This document shows, in pieces, positions 17,544 to 24,430 of a stretch of DNA of 36,903 nt. Origin of the DNA: Endozoicomonas numazuensis. Its GTDB lineage: Bacteria > Pseudomonadota > Gammaproteobacteria > Pseudomonadales > Endozoicomonadaceae. The position numbers and the translations under genes are program-made. Position 1 is the first letter of the stretch, and each line of letters opens with the position of its first letter. Location of the stretch: assembly GCF_000722635.1 (NCBI RefSeq), contig NZ_JOKH01000012.1, forward strand, positions 11,047 to 47,949. Direction: 5' to 3'. A model generated the notes under the pieces. That model saw nothing but the letters and a program-made list of their open reading frames with translations. It was not told the DNA's origin and made no database searches.

Positions 17544-17927
17544 ATGGACAGAGACTCTTTACATCAGCTTATGAAAACGCCTGATTCTGATGAGAAAAAC
17601 TGGGCGATGTTCTCTCATATTCTGACACTGTTTGGCTGTTTTATTCCCGGCATCAACGTGGTCATCCCTCTGTTGATCTGGTATCAGAAAAAGGAAAAGT
17701 CTCCGTTCATAGCATTGCATGCTAAAGAGTCCCTGAATTTCCAGATTACAGTTTTGCTCGTTATTGCGGCATGGGGCTTACTGAGTGCCGTGTTGATTGG
17801 GTTGATTTTTCTTCCCTTGATTCCGTTTGCTGTTGTTTTTGCGCTGGTCTTTGTGATCCGTGCCAGCATAAAAGCCAGTCGTGGTGACGAATATCGTTAT
17901 CCAGTCTGTCTGCGTCTGGTCAATTGA
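17544..17927 (+). CDS. DUF4870 (Tic20-like) membrane protein
   Basis: 127 residues that match the layout of DUF4870: an N-terminal DEKNWAMFSHILTLFGCFIP, then IPLLIWYQKKEKSPFIALHA with the conserved K-E-S-L-N-F-Q stretch, then two hydrophobic helices and a positively charged end. It is a small inner-membrane protein of unknown function. ATG 17544 follows AGGA at 9 bases and starts 11 bases after the hisH stop, so it is probably cotranscribed with hisH. It occupies the position where hisA is normally found. The palindromic MITE-like element begins 5 bases after its stop. Confidence 0.8.
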   Translation: MDRDSLHQLMKTPDSDEKNWAMFSHILTLFGCFIPGINVVIPLLIWYQKKEKSPFIALHAKESLNFQITVLLVIAAWGLLSAVLIGLIFLPLIPFAVVFALVFVIRASIKASRGDEYRYPVCLRLVN

Positions 17928-17932
17928 ACCTT

Positions 17933-18100
17933 CTAGGAGCCTGACCAAGAATAGCGTCCGAGCATAAAATTCAGTAGAACGAGTCAGCTTTTTCACTGAA
18001 TTTGTGCGAATAGTTGACCTATTTAAGCAAATTCATCGGAAAAGATGGCCGTTCTTTCTGGATTTTAGGCCGGGCTGTCTATTCTTGGTCAGGCTCCTAG
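17933..18100. mobile_element. 168-bp palindromic MITE-like element
   Basis: The two ends are perfect 22-bp inverted repeats (17933-17954 and 18079-18100) containing GGAGCCTGACCAAGAATAG, bounded by CTAG on both sides, which could be a 4-bp target duplication. Inside, further pairs (TGAATTTG 17997-18004 with CAAATTCA 18028-18035; AATAG with CTATT near the centre) show that the two halves are diverged mirror copies. No frame is present. This is the structure of a non-autonomous element moved by a transposase elsewhere. The parent family is not identified. Confidence 0.8.
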
Positions 18101-18110
18101 TGGTTCAGTG

Positions 18111-18202
18111 AAATGACAGCATGTGCGAAGAAAAACATTTTGTCTGACCTTCGATGATTAAAAGAGAAGAGACAAAGTGTTTTTCACTATAAATAGAGAG
18201 GC
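18111..18202 (+). repeat. Dispersed box-hairpin element, copy B (before hisF)
   Basis: A diverged box (ATGACAGCATGTGCGAA, 18113-18129) is followed by a 16-base arm GAAAAACATTTTGTCT (18130-18145), which pairs with AGACAAAGTGTTTTTC (18170-18185) with a single G.U. TATAAA starts 2 bases after the right arm (18188-18193). The hisF ATG is at 18209 with GAGAGG between. It lies just after the MITE-like element but is separate from it. Confidence 0.65.
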
Positions 18203-18208
18203 CATTCA

Positions 18209-18982
18209 ATGGGCTTAGCGAAAAGAATTATTCCCTGTCTGGACGTTGATAATGGCAGGGTGGTTAAAGGCGTTCAGTTTGTCGATATTCGTGATGCGGG
18301 TGATCCCGTCGAAGTAGCTCGTCGATATAACGAAGAAGGGGCTGACGAAATCACCTTTCTGGATATCACAGCCAGCCATGAAGATCGCGACACCATGGCA
18401 CATACCGTTGAGCGCATGGCCAGTGAAGTGTTTATACCTCTGACAGTAGGTGGTGGTATTCGCAAGGTGGAAGATATTCGCACTATGCTGAATGCCGGCG
18501 CAGACAAAGTCAGTATCAATACGGCGGCTGTCTTTAATCCAGAGTTTGTTCAGGAAGCAGCAGATCGTTTTGGCTCCCAGTGTATTGTGGTCGCCATCGA
18601 TGCCAAGAAAGTCAGCCTGTCGGGAGAACCTGATCGTTGGGAAATATTCACCCATGGTGGCCGTAAACCCACTGGTTTTGATGCGGTGGGGTGGGCGATT
18701 AAGATGGAACAGCTTGGCGCTGGAGAGATTCTGCTGACCAGCATGGATCAGGATGGTGTAAAAAATGGCTACGATATTGGCGTGACTCGGGCTATTTCTG
18801 AAGCGCTGGACATTCCTGTGATCGCCTCCGGTGGTGCTGGTAACCTGGATCATCTGGTTGAAGGTGTGAAAGAAGGTAAAGCTGATGCCGTTCTGGCTGC
18901 GAGCATTTTCCACTTTGGCGAGTACTCTATCCCTGAAGCCAAAGCGTATATGGCTAAACATGGCATTGAGATGAGACTCTGA
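18209..18982 (+). CDS. hisF: Imidazole glycerol phosphate synthase cyclase subunit HisF
   Basis: 257 residues, the usual size. This TIM-barrel enzyme joins PRFAR with ammonia from HisH to form imidazole glycerol phosphate and AICAR. The protein opens [21 protein letters not shown] with the catalytic Asp of CLDVD (Asp12-type), has [12 protein letters not shown] at about 78-90, VAIDAKK at about 129-135 with the second catalytic Asp, and [10 protein letters not shown] near 206-215. GAGAGG lies 8 bases before ATG 18209. A strong hairpin follows the stop. hisA, which makes its substrate and normally precedes it, is not in this window. Confidence 0.98.
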   Translation: MGLAKRIIPCLDVDNGRVVKGVQFVDIRDAGDPVEVARRYNEEGADEITFLDITASHEDRDTMAHTVERMASEVFIPLTVGGGIRKVEDIRTMLNAGADKVSINTAAVFNPEFVQEAADRFGSQCIVVAIDAKKVSLSGEPDRWEIFTHGGRKPTGFDAVGWAIKMEQLGAGEILLTSMDQDGVKNGYDIGVTRAISEALDIPVIASGGAGNLDHLVEGVKEGKADAVLAASIFHFGEYSIPEAKAYMAKHGIEMRL

Positions 18983-19024
18983 AACGATGGAAGGAAAGAG
19001 ATTAAACTCTTTCCTTCCATCGTT
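18983..19024. terminator. 18-bp perfect hairpin between convergent genes
   Basis: AACGATGGAAGGAAAGAG (18983-19000) is exactly complementary to 19007-19024, with loop ATTAAA. It starts directly after the hisF stop and ends 10 bases before the stop of the convergent AlbA_2 gene. There is no good U-run on either strand, but place and stem strength suggest a two-way transcription stop or mRNA end structure. Confidence 0.65.
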
Positions 19025-19034
19025 CTAAGGTGTT

Positions 19035-20189
19035 CTATTTTTCTTTACGTAAAATGATTACTTTAAAGGTGTTTGAATCTCGATCATCAATAAAATCTAT
19101 ATGTGGATAAGCTTTGATTGCTCGCTTGATTCCACTACCAAGACCACGATATGGCAATAACTTGGGGGCAAATGATGCAAGAATGGGGTTGCGGACATTA
19201 GAGTTCCCCATTTTTATATTGTCTACCGTCAGATTATTCGGTAAGTGTCCTGGACTGATAATTTCAATTCGATCAGCAAACACTAATAGTTTTACAGGCG
19301 CTGAGATAAAGTAATCTCTGTGTATTAGCGCATTGGCAATGAGTTCTTCAAGAACAATTCGTGGTATTTCAGGCTCGCCAGTAGAATTAAACCCTTGTTC
19401 TTTTTGAATATGTTTAAGATTCGATAGCACAAACCCTAGAGATTGCTGAAAAACATCGGTTAGTTTTCCCTTAACATCTTGGCTATCAATATATTGATCA
19501 TCCTCAATATATAATCCCGGAAAGGCAACCGCTTTGACGATGAAAACAGGTAGCCGAATTTGCGGGCGAGAGGAAAATAGCAATGTGCCTGCAATATTCA
19601 GTAAGCCATCTTTCGCCAGGTTCATGTTTTCCAATAATTGTGAGCGTGGAACATGCTGCTGTTCGATAGACTCTCCGTATTCTCGTTCAAAGAAGGCATC
19701 AAAAGATTCTTCATCAATCTCAGCTGTAAAAGAGTTTTGCACCGATGATTCATCAGCGTGCACTAACCCTGCCTCCTGAAACATCCGCTGCAACTCCTCT
19801 CGAGCTGTGACTCTTCTCTTATCAGAACCACTTTTTACCCAAATGTAACCACTTGAGTCCATGTAGGGTTTGACTAAACCGGCTTCTACAGTCAGTACGA
19901 GAACTTTTCCGGCAGGAAGGGAAAAATTCTGGGTCATAGGGTTAATTGATGGCTTCACGTTGTTTGTTGCAGCATTGGCAATATCTTGATTTATTCTTCG
20001 TAACTGATCATCAGAAAGCCCTGTTATAGTGCCATCATCATTGACACCAATGAGAATATGTCCACCTTTTGAGTTGCTAAAGGCAGCCATTTCCGATGCT
20101 AACGAATTAACGTTGTTTATAATTGCTTTAAACTGGTGCCTGGAATCTTCACCATTGGCAATAATGCCTAAAAGTTCTTCGGTTTCCAT
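19035..20189 (-). CDS. AlbA_2 (Schlafen-like) and HATPase domain protein
   Basis: 384 residues. The N-terminal AlbA_2 domain (about 5-130) has the marks E-x-x-x-HQFK, then EMAAFSNSKGGHILIGVND and later GYIWVKSGSDKRRVT. This fold binds nucleic acid and is related to the Schlafen core. A middle region (about 150-260) follows. The C-terminus is a HATPase_c_4 module of the RecG-like/GHKL type: EELIANALIHRDY at 281-293, ISPGHLP at about 311-317 and GLGSGIKRA at 349-357. Such proteins are often called transcriptional regulators or RNA-binding proteins and are common in defence islands. The start overlaps the 3' end of the PHP-ATPase gene by 22 bases, so the two are almost surely coexpressed and probably act together. 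Confidence 0.85.
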   Translation of the reverse strand: METEELLGIIANGEDSRHQFKAIINNVNSLASEMAAFSNSKGGHILIGVNDDGTITGLSDDQLRRINQDIANAATNNVKPSINPMTQNFSLPAGKVLVLTVEAGLVKPYMDSSGYIWVKSGSDKRRVTAREELQRMFQEAGLVHADESSVQNSFTAEIDEESFDAFFEREYGESIEQQHVPRSQLLENMNLAKDGLLNIAGTLLFSSRPQIRLPVFIVKAVAFPGLYIEDDQYIDSQDVKGKLTDVFQQSLGFVLSNLKHIQKEQGFNSTGEPEIPRIVLEELIANALIHRDYFISAPVKLLVFADRIEIISPGHLPNNLTVDNIKMGNSNVRNPILASFAPKLLPYRGLGSGIKRAIKAYPHIDFIDDRDSNTFKVIILRKEK

Positions 20190-22795
20190 GCTTCGTATAC
20201 CTGTTTACGTTTCTCAAAAGCTTCTGCTCCGCCTTCCATGACTCCAACAATTCGTTGCTGTATTTTAGAGCAGTCAATACTTCCATTAATAGACTGGACC
20301 TTATCATCCAAATACTCGCAAGCAATGACTAGTTCTGCATCGCCCAATACCGGAATATTTGCATTGTGTGTCGCAAAGACAAACTGAGTTTCTGGTTTTA
20401 ATTCCTGTATTAACTTGATTACATCATCATAGATAGTTTGGTTATCCAGGTCGTCTTCTGGCTGATCTATGATAACAACATCATTTTCTCTCTGACTTAA
20501 AACAAAGAGCATGAGTGCAGAGGCTCTCTGGCCTAAAGAGTGATGAGACAAGGGCTTATTGTGATATTTAATGGTATAAACATTAGGCACCTGCCACGTG
20601 AGTAGTACATCTAATTTATCCTCAAAGTACTGCCAAAAAGTATCAAACGAGCCACCCAGAATGGATTGTAGTTTATCTTTTTCACGCCACATGGCTCCAA
20701 AGTCGCTAAACTCATCCACTACGCTTTGGAGTGTTGCCTCACGAATACGACTCCCTCGGTACAAGTCCTGAATATGCTTGAGCATAGCAGCTTTGTTGGC
20801 TTTGAAATCTGGTAGTATTTTCAAAGGAGAGTCAACTTGGTTAATTTTATTCAGGATTTGTTCGATAGCACGATACTCGTCTAGCCATAAATTATTGAGA
20901 CTAGCCAATTCCTTCACAAGTATTTGACCAAGATCGGCATATTGTTGCTCACTCTTGGCTAATACTTCTAGCATTTGTTCTGCTTGGTCCAGTAAGGATT
21001 TTAGCTGCTTAAACTCTTGTGGACTGATCGCCTGTGCGCCTGCTTGCTTGAGTTCTCCGGCAAGCTTTCGTTCTATTTCTGCAAACTCTTCTTTAAGGGC
21101 CAGTTTTTGCTCACTGAAGGCAGTAAGTTTGTCTCGCAATTGTTGCAATGTAGCCTGACCATCAGTAGCTACCTGCTTTATGCCATCAAAGTCAGTTAAT
21201 AGTCTTTGGTAGGCGGTAAAAAAGTCATCAAAAAACGGCTGATTCTGTGGTGATTTATACAGAGTCTGATTTTTTATCTCATCTTCAAAATTAGCTATAA
21301 AGCTGTTCAATCTAGATAAGTAATCATCAGCACCCAGAATAACTTGTTGTGCTTTTCGTTCATCACGATCAAAATCAATCTGTTTTTGTAGCTTGGTCTC
21401 GACGCCATGTTGCTGATAAAATTTCAATTTAAACTCAGAATCTTGCTTTTTCTGTGTCCACTCCTGTTTTTGAGATACTGCTCGATTAAGCCTCTTGATC
21501 TGACGAATAGCATCCAGCACATTGTTTTGACCCTGCTCAATTTTTTCACGGACTGGGACAAGTGACTCTCCTACCAGTTTTTCGATCAGGTCTTTTTCAA
21601 ACCCTGCACCGGTACTGGAAAGGTCTTTTTGGCCAAAATAGATGGGCTGGTGGAGGACTGTTTCTCGGATAGAAACTCCTGGCTGTAATTGCCCGTTGAC
21701 ATAAACATCCGGTCTTTCGCCTAGAATCCTGCGAATTTGATAAGGCTGGCCTCGGCGGTCGATGGCATCAATGGTTATTTTTCCACCACTATGTAACAGG
21801 TGCTTAACAAGACCTTCCTTATAATCAATATCGGAGGCTTTTGCTCCAAAGGGAATGTTCAATGCATAGCGAATTCCTTCAAGAACTGATGATTTCCCAC
21901 TACCTCGAATGCCTATTAAAGTATTTAGTTCAGGCGAGAGAAATATTTCAGTACCACCCAAGGTGCCAGCACCTTCAAAGCTGACTTTCTTAATATAGGA
22001 GTGGTGATATTCCGGTCTAACAGAACTAACCCTGGCTTCTTTGTCTCGGAGGGCAAACTTAACAGCTTCGAAACTAAAAGCTCCTAGTTTTAAAAAACTA
22101 GCCTGTTTTCTGGCGGACATATCTGCCAAATGCTTAGCATCACACCCTTCGACTTCTGCTGGGTAGAGAGTGCCCAATGCTTGTTGGATCTTTTCTCGAC
22201 TATCTCGGGTGCTCACCTTTTGAAATGCCAAAGCCCTGCGCTGAACGGCAGTATTGTTAAATAGCTCTTTAATTCGGCCTGGTGATAGTCCGCCCCACAA
22301 ACCATTGGGTGCCTCTACATGGGCAAAAATCAGCAAATAGTCTTTTTGGAGTTTATCCAGTTCCCGGACAGTTTCTACTATATCGTGATTAGAGCGGGCA
22401 TTCTCATCTTCAAAGTTAGCAACTCCTGCAAACGTCAGATTTAAAAAAGTTTGTATATGATTAGTTTGCTCTTTGTTGTCAAACCACTCGTCAGAAAATA
22501 CGACCAGGGTATGTACACCTGATTGCCCATCCTTGACTGACAGCTCGATACCTGGCAATAAGCCAATACCGGACTTTTTGGCTTTCTTTCGCAGAGCCTT
22601 GAACTCAACGAGACCAAATTTGTTATGGTTGGTAATTACCCCAAGACCAATGCCTGCACTCAGCAGAGCTTTCACATATTGATTAAGGTAATCATTATCT
22701 TCACCTGTATAGCGGAACTCTTTATCTGCTCGCGTATGCAGGTGAAAATCTGCCTTCAACCATTGGCTACCATTTTGAAACGGATTTAGACTCAT
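20168..22795 (-). CDS. TrlF-type protein: PHP domain fused to SMC-like ATPase
   Basis: 875 residues. The N-terminal PHP phosphoesterase domain has ADFHLHTRAD at 15-24, ITNHN at 54-58, GIELS at 82-86 and FAHVE at 157-161, the four metal-binding motifs. An ABC/SMC-like ATPase follows: Walker A GIRGSGKSS at 295-303, a long coiled-coil-rich arm (about 400-690), signature SLGQRAS at 753-759, Walker B VVIIDQPEDDLD at 773-784 and switch His in FATHNAN near 810. All key motifs appear intact, so an ATP-gated nuclease or phosphoesterase acting on nucleic acid is likely. PHP-ABC proteins are known from studies of bacterial conflict systems. ATG 22795 has AGGAGG upstream. The AlbA_2 gene overlaps its end. 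Confidence 0.87.
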   Translation of the reverse strand: MSLNPFQNGSQWLKADFHLHTRADKEFRYTGEDNDYLNQYVKALLSAGIGLGVITNHNKFGLVEFKALRKKAKKSGIGLLPGIELSVKDGQSGVHTLVVFSDEWFDNKEQTNHIQTFLNLTFAGVANFEDENARSNHDIVETVRELDKLQKDYLLIFAHVEAPNGLWGGLSPGRIKELFNNTAVQRRALAFQKVSTRDSREKIQQALGTLYPAEVEGCDAKHLADMSARKQASFLKLGAFSFEAVKFALRDKEARVSSVRPEYHHSYIKKVSFEGAGTLGGTEIFLSPELNTLIGIRGSGKSSVLEGIRYALNIPFGAKASDIDYKEGLVKHLLHSGGKITIDAIDRRGQPYQIRRILGERPDVYVNGQLQPGVSIRETVLHQPIYFGQKDLSSTGAGFEKDLIEKLVGESLVPVREKIEQGQNNVLDAIRQIKRLNRAVSQKQEWTQKKQDSEFKLKFYQQHGVETKLQKQIDFDRDERKAQQVILGADDYLSRLNSFIANFEDEIKNQTLYKSPQNQPFFDDFFTAYQRLLTDFDGIKQVATDGQATLQQLRDKLTAFSEQKLALKEEFAEIERKLAGELKQAGAQAISPQEFKQLKSLLDQAEQMLEVLAKSEQQYADLGQILVKELASLNNLWLDEYRAIEQILNKINQVDSPLKILPDFKANKAAMLKHIQDLYRGSRIREATLQSVVDEFSDFGAMWREKDKLQSILGGSFDTFWQYFEDKLDVLLTWQVPNVYTIKYHNKPLSHHSLGQRASALMLFVLSQRENDVVIIDQPEDDLDNQTIYDDVIKLIQELKPETQFVFATHNANIPVLGDAELVIACEYLDDKVQSINGSIDCSKIQQRIVGVMEGGAEAFEKRKQVYEAWKPKNF

Positions 22796-22818
22796 TGACC
22801 ACCCTCCTGAATAGATTT

Positions 22819-22854
22819 TAAACAGCTATGAGTGAAGAGAACAGTCATGAGCGA
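22819..22854 (+). repeat. Two box motifs of the dispersed element (copy E)
   Basis: TAAACAGCTATGAGTGA (22819-22835) and AACAGTCATGAGCGA (22840-22854) are tandem variants of the box seen before hisH, serB and the ynjB-like gene. Here no clear hairpin or TATAAA follows, and both neighbouring genes run on the other strand. Confidence 0.5.
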
Positions 22855-22872
22855 AAATAACAGAATCATCGA

Positions 22873-24183
22873 TTATTGCTCCAGTTCTCGACTGATGGAA
22901 TAAGCCTCCTGTTGTATCGCTTCCTGCTGCTCAGCAGGTATCCCGGTTATTTCCACAATATCTTCACCGTGTTCACTGATCTTTATTTCAGGCTCTCCGG
23001 CTGGCAGCCAGTTGAGTTGATCGCGAAACATGTGAATGTTTTCTGGCCCAGGCAAACTGGCCAGCATCAGTGCACTACTGGCTGCGCTATCAGATTGTGA
23101 AGGGTGCTCTGTACCAGGAAAATCATTGATACCGTCACTGACACAAACACCGACGCCCATTTCCAGTGAAGCAATATTTTGCTCACCAACGACCCGGTTA
23201 AGGCTTTGTATCAACAAGGCACAGCTCAGTGCATCCATGGCAAACGAAGCACTTTCCAGACTGGAAAATCGAATATACGCAGTACCATCCGGGGTATAGC
23301 TCAATTCTCCCTGATACTGTTGAGCCGCACGATCCAGTGCTTCACTGTGAGTCTCAATAATGTGCATCAGGTCATGAGGCGCCAGCAGTTGTCGCAACCG
23401 GGTCATATTTTTATTGCGGACACTGATAATGGCTGAGACTTCCTCTTTTTCTTCTTCCTCGGGCTCCGGTTCAATAGAGCCCATCAGTTTTTCGGTCAGC
23501 TGCTTTTCTACAAAACCAGAGAGCCGAATAATTTCATTACGACAGGAAATCGGGTTCGCAGGTGATTGCAAGATGGAATGCAATTGTCTTTCAATAAGGC
23601 TGAGTCTGAGTGTGACATTGGAGGCAAAGAAGTAGAGTAATAACAATCCACTGATCAGCAAGATGACACTGATGGTAATAATCAGTGTCAGAGCATCACC
23701 AGGGTTTCGAGTCAGTAAACCTTTATCCAGCTGCAAGCGAACATAGCCCGCGATCACATCCTGATAATGGATAGGAGACGAATAGGTTTCACCCTTCTTA
23801 CCCACTCGATCACTTTCTGAAGACGCTATCTCGCGATTGTCGATACTGTAAATAGCAGCTTTGGCAACATAGGGGTTTTGAACCAGTTGCCCCAGCAGAA
23901 CATTGAGACTGAGCCTGTCTCCAGTGACCAGCATATCTGTAGCCGCGCTGGCCGTCTGGGCACTGAGAAGGTTGCCAATAGAGTCTGCCTGATGGCGATT
24001 GGCCGACGCCAGTTCACTGCTGACAAGAAAACCGGTAGACAGAGTCAGAGCAGAGAAAAGGACGCCAAAAAGCAGCAGCAATTGCTGACGAAGAGACAGA
24101 GCTTCTGATTGCCTGGCAAACAGGTTGATTATTTTTTTCGGCAATGACAAGGCCGAACCTCCCGAAGCGTTGTCGAGTATCAT
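22873..24183 (-). CDS. YtjB/AhpA-like membrane protein with cyclase-like domain
   Basis: 436 residues. A membrane helix at about 33-56 (LLLLFGVLFSALTLSTGFLV) is followed by a periplasmic part of about 110 residues with TDMLVTGDRLSLNVLLGQLV and an AIYSIDNREIASSES segment, a second helix at about 168-188, an acidic linker (EPEPEEEEKEE) and a C-terminal domain (about 250-420). The N-terminal half resembles YtjB (Smp) and the AhpA proteins that lie beside serB in gammaproteobacteria. The C-terminal part has the style of a class III nucleotide cyclase fold (a strand with SVRNKNMTRLRQLL, helix, then TPDGTAYIRFSSLESASFAM) but I do not see the metal-binding Asp pair, so it is probably a degenerate sensor domain. 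Role unknown. Confidence 0.6.
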   Translation of the reverse strand: MILDNASGGSALSLPKKIINLFARQSEALSLRQQLLLLFGVLFSALTLSTGFLVSSELASANRHQADSIGNLLSAQTASAATDMLVTGDRLSLNVLLGQLVQNPYVAKAAIYSIDNREIASSESDRVGKKGETYSSPIHYQDVIAGYVRLQLDKGLLTRNPGDALTLIITISVILLISGLLLLYFFASNVTLRLSLIERQLHSILQSPANPISCRNEIIRLSGFVEKQLTEKLMGSIEPEPEEEEKEEVSAIISVRNKNMTRLRQLLAPHDLMHIIETHSEALDRAAQQYQGELSYTPDGTAYIRFSSLESASFAMDALSCALLIQSLNRVVGEQNIASLEMGVGVCVSDGINDFPGTEHPSQSDSAASSALMLASLPGPENIHMFRDQLNWLPAGEPEIKISEHGEDIVEITGIPAEQQEAIQQEAYSISRELEQ

Positions 24184-24430
24184 TCTTCATTTAAATTAAA
24201 TACAGGTAATAGCGGAATCTTAGCGGGAGGCTCTGGCAAATACTACAGACATGTCTGATCTTGAGAGAACGGTTACTTAGTTCAAAAGGACTATAAGCGA
24301 AAAAAATCACAGTGATACGATAATTTTTCGACCACACTTCAGATGGTTTTCAGGAGCTCGTCGCAAGCCGAAAGACTCCCGGCAGTACCCATCGGGAAAT
24401 AATAAAAATAAATACCCGGGACTTACACAC
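24184..24430. other. Divergent intergenic region, no gene seen
   Basis: About 250 AT-rich bases between the YtjB/AhpA-like gene (-) and the TonB receptor gene (+). I see no frame and no strong promoter or Fur-type palindrome. Confidence 0.4.

Noticed and set aside
18215-18961. 248-codon frame antisense to hisF
   Set aside because: It mirrors the codon structure of hisF, has no ribosome site and no family features; a shadow of a conserved gene.
18209-18982. Idea that HisF also replaces HisA
   Set aside because: The sequence is an ordinary HisF in length and motifs; nothing suggests a double function, and hisA may simply be outside the window.
24241-24430. Possible Fur box before the TonB receptor
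   Set aside because: AT-rich stretches such as GATAATTTTTC do not form the expected palindrome, so I do not claim iron control.
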